From assembly GCF_001592825.1 (NCBI RefSeq), contig NZ_LTZG01000001.1:124001-188000 (forward strand): a DNA stretch of 64,000 nucleotides, written 5' to 3'. Below are positions 33,361 to 40,503 of this stretch, piece after piece (the first letter of the stretch is position 1; the number at the start of each line of letters is the position of its first letter). The position numbers and the translations under genes were made by a program. This stretch comes from Planococcus maritimus. GTDB lineage: Bacteria > Bacillota > Bacilli > Bacillales_A > Planococcaceae. The notes under the pieces were generated by a model. It was not told the DNA's origin. It saw only the letters and a program-made list of their open reading frames with translations, and made no database searches.

Positions 33361-33373
33361 AATAAAACAAATT

Positions 33374-33679
33374 TCAAACTGATTTATAGTGCGCGTTGAT
33401 ATACGACAACATATCCCCAAAACTATCGTAATGAAACCAATCATAGTGCATTTTCTGGTCCACTTCGCCTTCATCGTCGATATGCATCGAATTGGCGCTC
33501 AGCTGCAGGATTTCGGTATCTTCCACATCTGTCGGTTCTTGTTCGAACGCGTGATCAGCGAATTTTTTCTTCACCGACTCATAGAACCTGTCGCGCTCTT
33601 CTTCTTTTTCGAATTCCCATGATTCGTATTTGCCGCGGCAAAGGACTTCTATTGAATACACTTGTTTATTGTTCACCAT
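33374..33679 (-). CDS. Hypothetical 101-residue acidic protein
   Basis: A 101-residue acidic protein (MVNNKQVYSIEVLCRGKYESW...), probably alpha/beta, with no membrane segment or recognised domain. GC content and codon use match the chromosomal background, so it belongs to the flank, not the island. A strong site (GGAGGAGAGAAA) precedes the ATG. It lies 69 bp downstream of the cvfC gene on the same strand. I do not recognise the family. Confidence 0.8.
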   Translation of the reverse strand: MVNNKQVYSIEVLCRGKYESWEFEKEEERDRFYESVKKKFADHAFEQEPTDVEDTEILQLSANSMHIDDEGEVDQKMHYDWFHYDSFGDMLSYINAHYKSV

Positions 33680-33748
33680 TTTCTCTCCTCCAAGTAAAGC
33701 GTCGTATTGCTCTTTACCTCAAGGAAGCAGGCGGGAAACATTTGTTTC

Positions 33749-34879
33749 TTACTTATTGTCTTTCATCGTCTGGCGGGCTTCGGTCATTTGCTTCCATACC
33801 GAACCGCGCGCTTCTTCGCCTTGTTCGATGCGGGCGATCGCCATCTTGATCTGAAGCTTCACTTCGAACTCAGGGTCATTTTCCGCATCTTTCAATGCCG
33901 GAAGCGCTTGTTCCGTTCCGGTTTCATACAAGAACATTGCGGCACGCCAGCGCACGAGCTTGTTTTTGTCTTTCAAGGTTTCGATCATGATCGGTTCAAA
34001 CGCCACAAAGCCAAGGTCGCTGATGGTGTCGCCTGCTGTGCGTCGGACTGCCCATGACTTGTCTCTCATCGCCTGTTCAGCGTACGGTACGACCGCTTCG
34101 TCGTCGATGTCGCCGAGGTAGATGGCAGCTTGGCGGCGGATCGACATTTTGTCATCTTCCAATGCCTTGCCTAATAACGGCAAATCCTCGAGATCCGCTT
34201 CAACCAATTGACCGAGCAATTGGAAGCGCGTCTCCCAGTCGGGTGCGTCGAATTCTTCTAACGACACTCGGCGTTTATTGATTTTGCCAGCCGCTTCATT
34301 CGATTCGGTTTTGCTCGTTAAGGATTCCAGACGGTCATCCGGATAGGCCGCTTCGATTTCCTCAACGATGCTTTGGCCAATTTCCGCTTTCTCGCCGTAA
34401 CGGACGCCGTAATCCGCCCATTTGCGCTGGAAAATGAAGTTTTCATCGGTTGGGTCCATGACTTTATTCATCGCCTGCACAAAGCGCTCTGGCATCGCGA
34501 ACCGCTCTTCCGATTGCGAATCGAATACTTTCACTTGCAGCGGAATGCCTTTAAATTCCTGGACGTGGACGTATACTTCACCGAAATGCTCATCGATCTC
34601 GAGTTCTTCTTCAGCGCCATTGCCTTCGCCGAAGACGCGTCGCACATCGGCAAGAATGCCTTCCCAATCGGATTTCGCGTTGCGTTCGACTGCAAGAAAA
34701 TCCGCCACATGGTAGACGCCTTTGACGCCATCGATCTCTAAGATTTGCTGGACTTCTTTTGGTGCGCCTTCCGTCTGGTCTTTCTTGTAATTATGGCTTT
34801 TCCCGAACGGCAATTCCTGATCGATGATCACTTTCATCGTATTCGGACTTGGTGTCGGTTCAATCGCTAGTATTTTCAA
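33749..34879 (-). CDS. cvfC: Conserved virulence factor C family protein (YpgR)
   Basis: A 376-residue protein of the CvfC/YpgR family. The N-terminal region (about 1-85, PTPSPNTMKVIID...) resembles the NifU/Nfu N-terminal domain; the C-terminal half (about 215-370) consists of HEAT-like helical repeats (e.g. LGDIDDEAVVPYAEQAMRDKSWAVRRTAGD). In Staphylococcus the family affects virulence and exoprotein production; the mechanism is unclear. Start taken at TTG (34879, MKILAIEPTPSPNT) behind CAGGAGGGATTATC, matching the family start; the longer frame runs into the preceding gene. It lies 20 nt after yfmR. Confidence 0.9.
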   Translation of the reverse strand: MKILAIEPTPSPNTMKVIIDQELPFGKSHNYKKDQTEGAPKEVQQILEIDGVKGVYHVADFLAVERNAKSDWEGILADVRRVFGEGNGAEEELEIDEHFGEVYVHVQEFKGIPLQVKVFDSQSEERFAMPERFVQAMNKVMDPTDENFIFQRKWADYGVRYGEKAEIGQSIVEEIEAAYPDDRLESLTSKTESNEAAGKINKRRVSLEEFDAPDWETRFQLLGQLVEADLEDLPLLGKALEDDKMSIRRQAAIYLGDIDDEAVVPYAEQAMRDKSWAVRRTAGDTISDLGFVAFEPIMIETLKDKNKLVRWRAAMFLYETGTEQALPALKDAENDPEFEVKLQIKMAIARIEQGEEARGSVWKQMTEARQTMKDNK

Positions 34880-34899
34880 GATAATCCCTCCTGTATAAA

Positions 34900-36789
34900 T
34901 TACGCTTCTGCCAGTTCCTGCAAATAGCTCCACCGTTCGATCAATTCATCGTACTCAGCGGTGTAAGCATCGATTTGGTCGGTCAATTCCTGCAGTTTAT
35001 CAAAATCAGATCCAGCTTTGGACATCTCTGCTTCCGTCTGTTCGATTTTCTCTTCCACTTCCGCGATTTTGTCGAGTATGCCGTCATATTCCTTTTTCTC
35101 GAGGAAACTCATCTTCTTCTTTTTTTCGGGTGCCTGCGCTGCAGATACAGCCGTTGTATCATTTGCCACAGTAGCAGCTTGCGGCTCAACTACCGGCTTT
35201 TTTTCTTTCAGCCAGTCGGTATAGAGTCCTTGATACTCGTCGACCGTGCCGCTGCCGAGCGTCCATAGCTTTTTCGCGATGCGGTCAAGGAAAAAGCGGT
35301 CGTGGGAAATGGTCAAGACGACGCCTGGGAAGTTCTCCAAAAAGTCCTCTAAAACAGATAAAGTTTGGATATCCAAATCGTTTGTTGGCTCATCCAACAT
35401 CAAAATGTTCGGTTTTTCCATCAATAATTTCAGCAAGTACAAGCGCTTGCGCTCGCCTCCTGACAATTTGCCGATCAAGGTGCCGTGGGCATTCGATGGG
35501 AACAGGAAGCGTTCGAGCATTTGCGTCGCAGACAGACGTACGCCTTTTTCCGCTTCGAAATCGCTCGAGACTTCCTGGATGTATTCGATCATGCGCTGGG
35601 ACTCGTCCATTTCCGGTAAACGCTGCGTGAAATGCGCGATTTTGACGGTACTGCCGTAGTCCAAGGTGCCGCTTGTCGCTTCCAAGTCGCCGGCGATCAA
35701 TTTCATGAGCGTCGATTTCCCTGCGCCGTTCGGGCCGACGATGCCGATGCGGTCGCCGCCTTGCAAAAGAAAGTCGAAGGAATGGAAAATTTCGCGGTCG
35801 CCGTAGGAAACGGCCAAATTTTCCCCTTCAATGATTTTCTTGCCGAGTCGCTGGCTTTGCATCGATAATTCCAGGCTCGTGTTATCGGACGTTGACTGAA
35901 TGTCTTCCGATAATTGGTCAAAGCGCTGGATGCGCGCTTTTTGTTTGGTACTGCGGGCTTTCGCGCCACGGCGGATCCATTTCAGCTCCGAACGGAAACG
36001 GTTGTGCATTTTTTGTTTCGACGCTTCAGCCATTTCTTCGCGCACGGCTTTCGCTTCCAGGTAATCACCGTAGTTCCCTTTATGCGTATACATCGTCTGG
36101 TCTGCCAGTTCAAAAATATGTGTCGAGACGGCATCGAGGAAGTAGCGGTCATGCGTCACGAACAGCATGGCGCTGTTCATGCGCAGAAGCGTTTCCTGCA
36201 GCCATTCCGTAGAGCCTGCGTCCAAATGGTTGGTCGGCTCATCCAAAAGAATTAAATCAGCCGGTTCGATCAAGGCTTTCGCAAGTGCTACGCGCTTGCG
36301 CTGGCCGCCGGACAATTCACTGATCTGCTGGTCGTACATATCGATGCCAAGCTTGGTCAAGGCCGTTTTCGCCAAGGCATTGATGTCCCAGGCGTTTTCG
36401 CGTTCCATGCCTTCCTGGATTTTCATCAATTCTTCCTGCAATTGTTCAGACCCTGAGTCGGCGATCATGTTTTGCAGCGCTTTTTCGTATGACCGGTTGA
36501 GCGCGAGCAGCGGTGAATCGCCGGAGAAAACCGTCTCGAGGACAGTCAAGGATTCGTCGAATTCGGGTTCTTGCATCAAATAGGTAATGCGGTATTTTTT
36601 CGGATGGTCCATTTCCATCGTGTCGGATTCAAGGTCTCCTGCGAGAATTGACAACAGCGTCGATTTACCGGTTCCGTTGACACCGATCAAACCGGCGCGC
36701 TCCCCTGGATACAAGGAAAATTCGACATTGGTGAAGAGGGTTTTGACCCCCACTGATTTGCTTAAGTTTGTTACGTGTAAGTGGCTCAT
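34900..36789 (-). CDS. yfmR: ABC-F ATPase, YfmR/Uup type
   Basis: A 629-residue ABC-F protein with two intact nucleotide-binding domains (Walker A GVNGTGKST near 36 and GPNGAGKST near 350; signatures LSGGQRKR and LSGGERKR; DEPTNHLD and DEPTNDLD), an inter-domain linker rich in basic residues, and a C-terminal coiled-coil (about 560-627) like Uup. B. subtilis YfmR (also 629 aa) relieves ribosome stalling at proline-rich sequences, overlapping EF-P. The ATG overlaps the ypgQ stop (ATGA), so the two genes are coupled. Cytosolic, ribosome-bound. Confidence 0.95.
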   Translation of the reverse strand: MSHLHVTNLSKSVGVKTLFTNVEFSLYPGERAGLIGVNGTGKSTLLSILAGDLESDTMEMDHPKKYRITYLMQEPEFDESLTVLETVFSGDSPLLALNRSYEKALQNMIADSGSEQLQEELMKIQEGMERENAWDINALAKTALTKLGIDMYDQQISELSGGQRKRVALAKALIEPADLILLDEPTNHLDAGSTEWLQETLLRMNSAMLFVTHDRYFLDAVSTHIFELADQTMYTHKGNYGDYLEAKAVREEMAEASKQKMHNRFRSELKWIRRGAKARSTKQKARIQRFDQLSEDIQSTSDNTSLELSMQSQRLGKKIIEGENLAVSYGDREIFHSFDFLLQGGDRIGIVGPNGAGKSTLMKLIAGDLEATSGTLDYGSTVKIAHFTQRLPEMDESQRMIEYIQEVSSDFEAEKGVRLSATQMLERFLFPSNAHGTLIGKLSGGERKRLYLLKLLMEKPNILMLDEPTNDLDIQTLSVLEDFLENFPGVVLTISHDRFFLDRIAKKLWTLGSGTVDEYQGLYTDWLKEKKPVVEPQAATVANDTTAVSAAQAPEKKKKMSFLEKKEYDGILDKIAEVEEKIEQTEAEMSKAGSDFDKLQELTDQIDAYTAEYDELIERWSYLQELAEA

Positions 36790-37421
36790 TTTTTCCCATC
36801 CGTTTCGTTTTGTAGTTGCTCTAGAAAGGATAGCATAAATCGGTGGCGTTCTTCAGCCATTTGCTTTCCGCTTTCGGTCACCATCAACTCTTTTAACAGC
36901 AAAAGCTTTTCATAAAAATGAGTCACGCTGCTCGTATCACCGCTCCGGTACTCGCTTTCGGTCATTTGAGTGCGTGCTTGTTCGTCTCGGTCATACAATT
37001 TACGGCCTTTTGCGCCGCCGTAAGCAAAAGTTCTGGCGATGCCGATCGCGCCAATGGCATCAAGCCGGTCGGCATCACGGACGATTCTGCCTTCAAGCGT
37101 TTCTGGCTCATCATTCGTTCCCCCTTTAAAGGAAACGGTCCGGATGATCGAGCGGATCTCGCTGCGCTCGGTATCTGTCAACTCGAGCTTCTGAAGGATT
37201 TCTTGTTCAGGATCTTCTCCTGGTTTCTTGTATTTCGGATCAGAGACATCATGCAATAGCACGGCAAGCTCGATCAATGCCTGGTCGCCGCCTTCTGCTT
37301 GCCCGATATGGCGAGCGTTTTCTAGCACCCGCTCGATGTGCTGCCAGTCGTGGCTGGCGTCAAATTGTTCATAGATGCGTTTTACTTGTACGCGGCAATC
37401 CGCGATGACTTGGGGATTCAT
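36786..37421 (-). CDS. ypgQ: HD-domain phosphohydrolase YpgQ
   Basis: A 211-residue HD-superfamily metal-dependent phosphohydrolase. The metal ligands appear in order: HDWQHIERV near 24-32, HD in LLHDVSD near 57-61, and a distal Asp in VRDADRLDAIG near 118. The family is associated with nucleotide pyrophosphohydrolase activity; the physiological substrate is uncertain. AAGGAGAGAATTC precedes the ATG. Transcribed divergently from the cold-shock gene at 37584; a TATAAT (37452-37457, minus strand) may be its -10. Confidence 0.92.
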   Translation of the reverse strand: MNPQVIADCRVQVKRIYEQFDASHDWQHIERVLENARHIGQAEGGDQALIELAVLLHDVSDPKYKKPGEDPEQEILQKLELTDTERSEIRSIIRTVSFKGGTNDEPETLEGRIVRDADRLDAIGAIGIARTFAYGGAKGRKLYDRDEQARTQMTESEYRSGDTSSVTHFYEKLLLLKELMVTESGKQMAEERHRFMLSFLEQLQNETDGKK

Positions 37422-37493
37422 GAATTCTCTCCTTTAAGGTGTCCTGATTCCATTATAACGTGAAAGAGGCCAAAACGCCGCCCTATCGCCGTA

Positions 37494-37522
37494 TTGACCT
37501 TATATGCACCATCATGTATAGT
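37494..37522 (+). promoter_or_regulatory. Promoter of the cold-shock gene at 37584
   Basis: TTGACC (37494-37499), 17-bp spacer, TATAGT (37517-37522): a near-consensus sigma-A promoter. The predicted leader is about 55 nt, much shorter than that of the csp at 2686. Confidence 0.8.
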
Positions 37523-37583
37523 TAAGCCATCCATTGGCACTTTAGCTGAGGGTTCGACAATCTGAATATTAGGGGGAAGGTCC

Positions 37584-37790
37584 ATGCACCACGGAATTGT
37601 GAAATGGTTCAATTCAGAAAAAGGCTATGGCTTTATTGAATGTGACAACGGTGATGATGTTTTCGTCCATTTTACCGGCATCCAAGGTGATGGTTTCCGA
37701 TCGTTGCAAGAAGGCGCAGCTGTTTCGTTCGATATTATCGACGGCAATCGCGGGCCACAAGCAGCAAACGTTGTGCAGGACCAACCGTAA
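37584..37790 (+). CDS. Cold-shock protein
   Basis: A 68-residue cold-shock domain with intact RNP1 (KGYGFIEC, about 14-21) and RNP2 (DVFVHFT, about 26-32). Expected to bind single-stranded RNA. The nearest paralogue in the window is the csp at 2686, but the leader here lacks the big hairpin, so it is probably constitutive or differently regulated. TTAGGGGGAAGG precedes the ATG; a terminator follows. Confidence 0.95.
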   Translation: MHHGIVKWFNSEKGYGFIECDNGDDVFVHFTGIQGDGFRSLQEGAAVSFDIIDGNRGPQAANVVQDQP

Positions 37791-37803
37791 AAATTGAAAT
37801 AGC

Positions 37804-37838
37804 AAAAGACCCAGGGATTTTTCCTGGGTCTTCTTTTT
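37804..37838 (+). terminator. Terminator of the cold-shock gene
   Basis: AAGACCCAGG...CCTGGGTCTT stem, ATTTTT-containing loop, then TCTTTTT tail, shortly after the stop at 37790. Confidence 0.88.
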
Positions 37839-37906
37839 ATTTAAGAACGTGCAGCACTAATAGTAGTTTTAAACTAGTATCCACAAAATCGCAGTCACTA
37901 ATTGTT

Positions 37907-38104
37907 TTACTTATTGCCCATTCCCATCTTATTTAATTCTTGTCCTAAAAACTGCAATTGGGTGCCGACTGTGCATTCACTGATGCAAAAGCGATGTGCT
38001 GCTGTTTTTCCTTCATCCTTGCGGAGTTGGGCTTTGACAAAGCAGCCTTCGCAATACGTATTGAGCATTTCATCTATTTCGTTGATGATGGATACTTTTT
38101 TCAT
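37907..38104 (-). CDS. ypeQ: Small zinc-finger protein, YpeQ-like
   Basis: A 65-residue protein with two cysteine pairs, YCEGCFVK (about 17-24) and FCISECTVG (about 39-47), which would make a zinc site. It matches the small zinc-finger family that includes B. subtilis YpeQ, found beside ypdP/ypdQ there as here. Its function is not known. The ATG at 38104 follows GGAGGGACCC; eight in-frame codons upstream are not part of the gene. Convergent to the cold-shock gene and divergent from ypdP. Confidence 0.88.
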   Translation of the reverse strand: MKKVSIINEIDEMLNTYCEGCFVKAQLRKDEGKTAAHRFCISECTVGTQLQFLGQELNKMGMGNK

Positions 38105-38148
38105 TCGGGTCCCTCCGCAAAATGTCATTCTATTATTCTACTATGAAT

Positions 38149-38177
38149 TTGTTTTTTTCTGCAACACTCGGTATACT
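38149..38177 (+). promoter_or_regulatory. Promoter of ypdP-ypdQ
   Basis: TTGTTT (38149-38154), 17-bp spacer, TATACT (38172-38177). Predicted start about 38184, so the leader carries the riboswitch-like element. Confidence 0.7.
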
Positions 38178-38198
38178 GGCTTGGGACATTTTCGTCCT

Positions 38199-38240
38199 GT
38201 AGCGGTTCGAAACTTCCCGCTCTACCAAAACTAAGGAGGA
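38199..38240 (+). promoter_or_regulatory. preQ1-I-like riboswitch
   Basis: A stem (GCGG / CCGC core, 38202-38220) closes a loop beginning TTC, followed by an A-rich tail ending AAAACTAAGGAGG. GG-TTC, a loop C and AAAACTAAGG are the hallmarks of the preQ1-I aptamer. The Shine-Dalgarno is inside the tail, 6-7 nt before the ypdP TTG start, so ligand binding would block translation. The downstream gene is a queuosine-precursor transporter, which supports the call. Confidence 0.75.
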
Positions 38241-38246
38241 AGCAGT

Positions 38247-38942
38247 TTGTTTAATGAATTTTTAGGGCTCGGCTTCGCCCTCTTCAATTTTGTGTTATTG
38301 CTCATCATGTATAAAGTATTTGGCAAAACCGGGCTTTTCGCCTGGGTAGCGTTCGCCACGATCCTAGCCAATATCCAAGTGACGAAAACGATCGAAATCA
38401 TCGGATTAACCGCCACGCTCGGCAATAGCTTGTACGCTTCAACTTTTCTCGCGACCGATATCCTCAACGAAAAATACGGCAAGACAGAAGCGAAAAAAGC
38501 AGTCTGGCTTGGATTTTCTTCCTTGCTGATCATGGTCCTGACGATGCAATTCGGGCTTCAATTCATTCCGGCGGAAAGCGATTTTGCACACGACGCATTA
38601 GAGACGGTCTTTGGGCTGGTGCCGCAGATTGCCATCGCCAGCATGATTGCTTACCTGCTCGCACAGCATATTGACGTCATCGTCTTTTCTGCTTTGCGAA
38701 AAATCTTTCCGAAAGACAATCAGTTCTGGATACGCAACAACGGCTCGACCTTGCTCAGCCAATTGATCGATACCTTGATCTTCACATCGATTGCCTTTTT
38801 TGGCGTTTTTCCGTTTGACGTCTGGATCCAGATTTTCATTTCGACTTACGTCTTGAAATTCATCGTCTCAGTCCTCGATACACCTTTTGGTTATCTTGCG
38901 AAGAAAATCACACCATTCGATGAAAAGGAGGACGCGCGATGA
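38247..38942 (+). CDS. ypdP: Queuosine precursor transporter (VUT/YhhQ family)
   Basis: A 231-residue membrane protein with about six hydrophobic helices, of the COG1738/YhhQ family that imports queuine precursors such as preQ0/preQ1. Conserved features include FATILANIQVTKTIEI (about 32-47), FLATDILNEKYGK (about 67-79) and RNNGSTLLSQLIDT (about 168-181). Start is TTG behind AAGGAGGAAGCAG; an ATG 7 nt later is out of frame. Translation is probably controlled by the preQ1-like element just upstream. Its stop overlaps the ypdQ start (ATGA). Confidence 0.93.
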   Translation: MFNEFLGLGFALFNFVLLLIMYKVFGKTGLFAWVAFATILANIQVTKTIEIIGLTATLGNSLYASTFLATDILNEKYGKTEAKKAVWLGFSSLLIMVLTMQFGLQFIPAESDFAHDALETVFGLVPQIAIASMIAYLLAQHIDVIVFSALRKIFPKDNQFWIRNNGSTLLSQLIDTLIFTSIAFFGVFPFDVWIQIFISTYVLKFIVSVLDTPFGYLAKKITPFDEKEDAR

Positions 38943-39328
38943 TTGAATTATTCGTCGATGCCTCTACTGCTGGAAACGTCAAGGTCAGTGCAGTCGGCGT
39001 GTTTTTGAGAGGTGAAGGCCATTCTATCAAATGGAGCGAATATGTCGGTGAAATGGACAATCACCAGGCAGAATTCACGGCGCTCTTAAAAGGGCTTGAG
39101 CTCGCACGTCCGCTTGCGACCGGCATGGTGTCCATCAAATCGGATTCGAAACTCGTCGTCGATGCTTTTGAAAAGCGTTTCGTGAAAAATCCGGCTTATA
39201 AAACACTACTTGATCAATCGATCTTGATTGCGGATGAATTCGATTATTGCTTCATCAAGTGGATCCCGGATTCGCAGAATAAGGCAGCCCATACACTGGC
39301 CAACGACAAACTCAATGAGCATAAATGA
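38939..39328 (+). CDS. ypdQ: RNase H-fold protein, YpdQ type
   Basis: A 129-residue RNase H-like protein. Three catalytic acids are in place: Asp7 (FVDAS), Glu45 (QAEF) and Asp69 (IKSDSK). The fourth position is altered: NKAAHTLA, with His118 where active enzymes have Asp. B. subtilis YpdQ is also reported to lack RNase HI activity, so this is likely a non-canonical or inactive member. Translationally coupled to ypdP by an ATGA overlap. Ends in the first of two near-identical terminators. Confidence 0.9.
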   Translation: MIELFVDASTAGNVKVSAVGVFLRGEGHSIKWSEYVGEMDNHQAEFTALLKGLELARPLATGMVSIKSDSKLVVDAFEKRFVKNPAYKTLLDQSILIADEFDYCFIKWIPDSQNKAAHTLANDKLNEHK

Positions 39329-39362
39329 AAAAGCAGCCGTTCCTTTGAACGGTTGCTTTTTT
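39328..39362 (+). terminator. Terminator of ypdP-ypdQ (copy 1)
   Basis: AAAAAGCAGCCGTTC pairs with GAACGGTTGCTTTTT around CTTT, followed by T residues. Confidence 0.9.
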
Positions 39363-39456
39363 CAGATTGTTGAAGAAGTCGATGGTTCGCTCTCAACTAT
39401 GAAAAAGAGCGTTTTTTCTATTTTCCGCAATCAATGACCTCTCTAAGTATTTGGAG

Positions 39457-39563
39457 AAGCGTTCGCTCGACTCCAGTGGATCAGCGAGACGACCGAGACC
39501 CCGCAAGGCGCGCAGCGGCTGAGGAGGCTTGGGCGCGAGCCCACGGAGTCGTGCGATAAGCTT
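39457..39563. repeat. 107-bp imperfect palindromic element
   Basis: Left arm 39457-39479 (AAGCGTTCGCTCGACTCC...) and right arm 39541-39563 (...GGAGTCGTGCGATAAGCTT) are imperfect inverted repeats. The GC-rich interior holds CGAGACCCCGC and GGCTGAGGAGGCT. This resembles the dispersed, roughly 100-bp GC-rich palindromic repeats (GAGACCCCG...GAGGAGGCT) common in Bacillaceae genomes; their function is unknown. The rest of the gap 39363-39699 holds a weak hairpin (CGCTCT/AGAGCG then T6, about 39389-39418) and terminator copy 2, but no gene that I can support. Confidence 0.6.
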
Positions 39564-39599
39564 CGAAAAATACGACTTTATCACTTTCTCGACAACCTA

Positions 39600-39635
39600 G
39601 AAAAAGCAGCCGTTCCTTTTAACGGCTGCTTTTTT
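39600..39635 (+). terminator. Second copy of the ypdQ-type terminator
   Basis: AAAAAGCAGCCGTT / AACGGCTGCTTTTTT with loop CCTTTT, almost identical to the terminator at 39328-39362, 272 bp upstream. Confidence 0.85.
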
Positions 39636-39699
39636 GGGACATGTCAGCTACAGCGAATTCTGATATGATAGGGACAGACTGATTTACTGGAGGCTATAT

Positions 39700-39912
39700 A
39701 TGAGATCGAAATTAGGAACAGCACTCGATATTTTTATCATCCTGATCGGCCCATTCATCATCTATGCCCGTATTGTGGAACTCATCCAAAACGGCATATC
39801 GCTCTATCCCTTATTATCTGTCATCATCGTCGGCCTTGCGCTTGCTTTCGCCGTCTATAATTTAGTTCAACTATTGAAAGAACGTCAAAACAGCACTTCC
39901 CGCAAAAAATAG
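39700..39912 (+). CDS. Small two-helix membrane protein
   Basis: A 70-residue protein with two hydrophobic helices (about 8-28 and 38-60) and a basic C-terminal tail (LLKERQNSTSRKK). No family recognised. ACTGGAGGCTATAT precedes the ATG. It lies 18 nt before another small membrane protein gene, so the two probably form an operon of unknown function. Confidence 0.8.
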   Translation: MRSKLGTALDIFIILIGPFIIYARIVELIQNGISLYPLLSVIIVGLALAFAVYNLVQLLKERQNSTSRKK

Positions 39913-39930
39913 CAGAAATGAGGATTTCCC

Positions 39931-40257
39931 TTGAAAACGCTTTTACTGTATCTCGTTCCATTGATCGTTTATGCATTGATGAATAACCTGGTCAGCGACA
40001 GCTTTACTTGGCCACAGTACTTGATGCTGTTGTTCGCTTTTTTAACGTTTCAGCTTGGTCGGTTACGCTATCCGAAGAACGAAGTGCCTCCAGCGGCAAA
40101 AGTGACACAGGCCGTTTTTTATATCTTGACGGTCGCCATTATATTCCGAGATAAGTATCTCGACGCCGGGCTAGTCAATTTGATGATTGTTCTTGTCGCC
40201 GTGTTCGTCATCGTCGAATGGATTATTGCCAAACCACAACAAAAGACAACTGCGTAA
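39931..40257 (+). CDS. Small multi-helix membrane protein
   Basis: A 108-residue protein with three to four hydrophobic helices (about 3-20, 28-45, 60-75, 82-100). Start is TTG behind ATGAGGATTTCCC. No recognised family and no charged catalytic motif. It follows the 70-residue membrane protein gene at 18 nt and ends in a strong terminator; the two products may form a small membrane complex. Function unknown. Confidence 0.8.
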   Translation: MKTLLLYLVPLIVYALMNNLVSDSFTWPQYLMLLFAFLTFQLGRLRYPKNEVPPAAKVTQAVFYILTVAIIFRDKYLDAGLVNLMIVLVAVFVIVEWIIAKPQQKTTA

Positions 40258-40260
40258 GCA

Positions 40261-40299
40261 AAAAATGCGAAGCTCCCTGTATGGGGCTTCGCTTTTTTC
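40261..40299 (+). terminator. Terminator after the small membrane protein pair
   Basis: GCGAAGCTCC / GGGGCTTCGC stem with CTGTAT loop and T6 tail. It may also serve the convergent 39-residue gene. Confidence 0.88.
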
Positions 40300-40306
40300 T
40301 ATTCAT

Positions 40307-40426
40307 TCAAATCACATACCATAGGACAAACAGTACGACTGCGATGCTGATCCACGTGATGATGCGGACCAAATTGCGTTTTTTGCGCAGCTCTTCTTGT
40401 TCTTTTACGTCTTTTAGCAGCGGCAT
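40307..40426 (-). CDS. 39-residue membrane protein
   Basis: A minus-strand ORF of 39 residues (MPLLKDVKEQEELRKKR... then a hydrophobic helix ITWISIAVVLFVLWYVI). A charged cytosolic N-terminus precedes a single C-terminal membrane helix, i.e. tail-anchored form. GGAGGAAAAAAC lies 7 nt before the ATG, which strongly supports translation. It is divergent from the PQQ-dehydrogenase-like lipoprotein gene. Function unknown. Confidence 0.72.
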   Translation of the reverse strand: MPLLKDVKEQEELRKKRNLVRIITWISIAVVLFVLWYVI

Positions 40427-40503
40427 GTTTTTTCCTCCTCACTGTATTTCATTTCCCATCGCTTCCTGCTTCGATTATGATAAATAAAAAGGAGGTTTTC
40501 AAG

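Larger units (their letters stand above)
30030..33362. other. AT-rich genomic island with a predicted ABC-3C system
   Basis: Base composition falls abruptly after brxA and returns at the terminator at 33318-33360. Lines inside are roughly 25-32% GC by count, against about 50% in flanking lines. All five genes lie on the plus strand, whereas the flanking genes are on the minus strand. Codons are A/T-ending throughout. No integrase, transposase, tRNA target or clear flanking direct repeat is visible, so the transfer mechanism is unknown. Contents: XRE regulator, small membrane protein, ABC-3C partner, middle component, DUF2326 ATPase. Confidence 0.85.
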
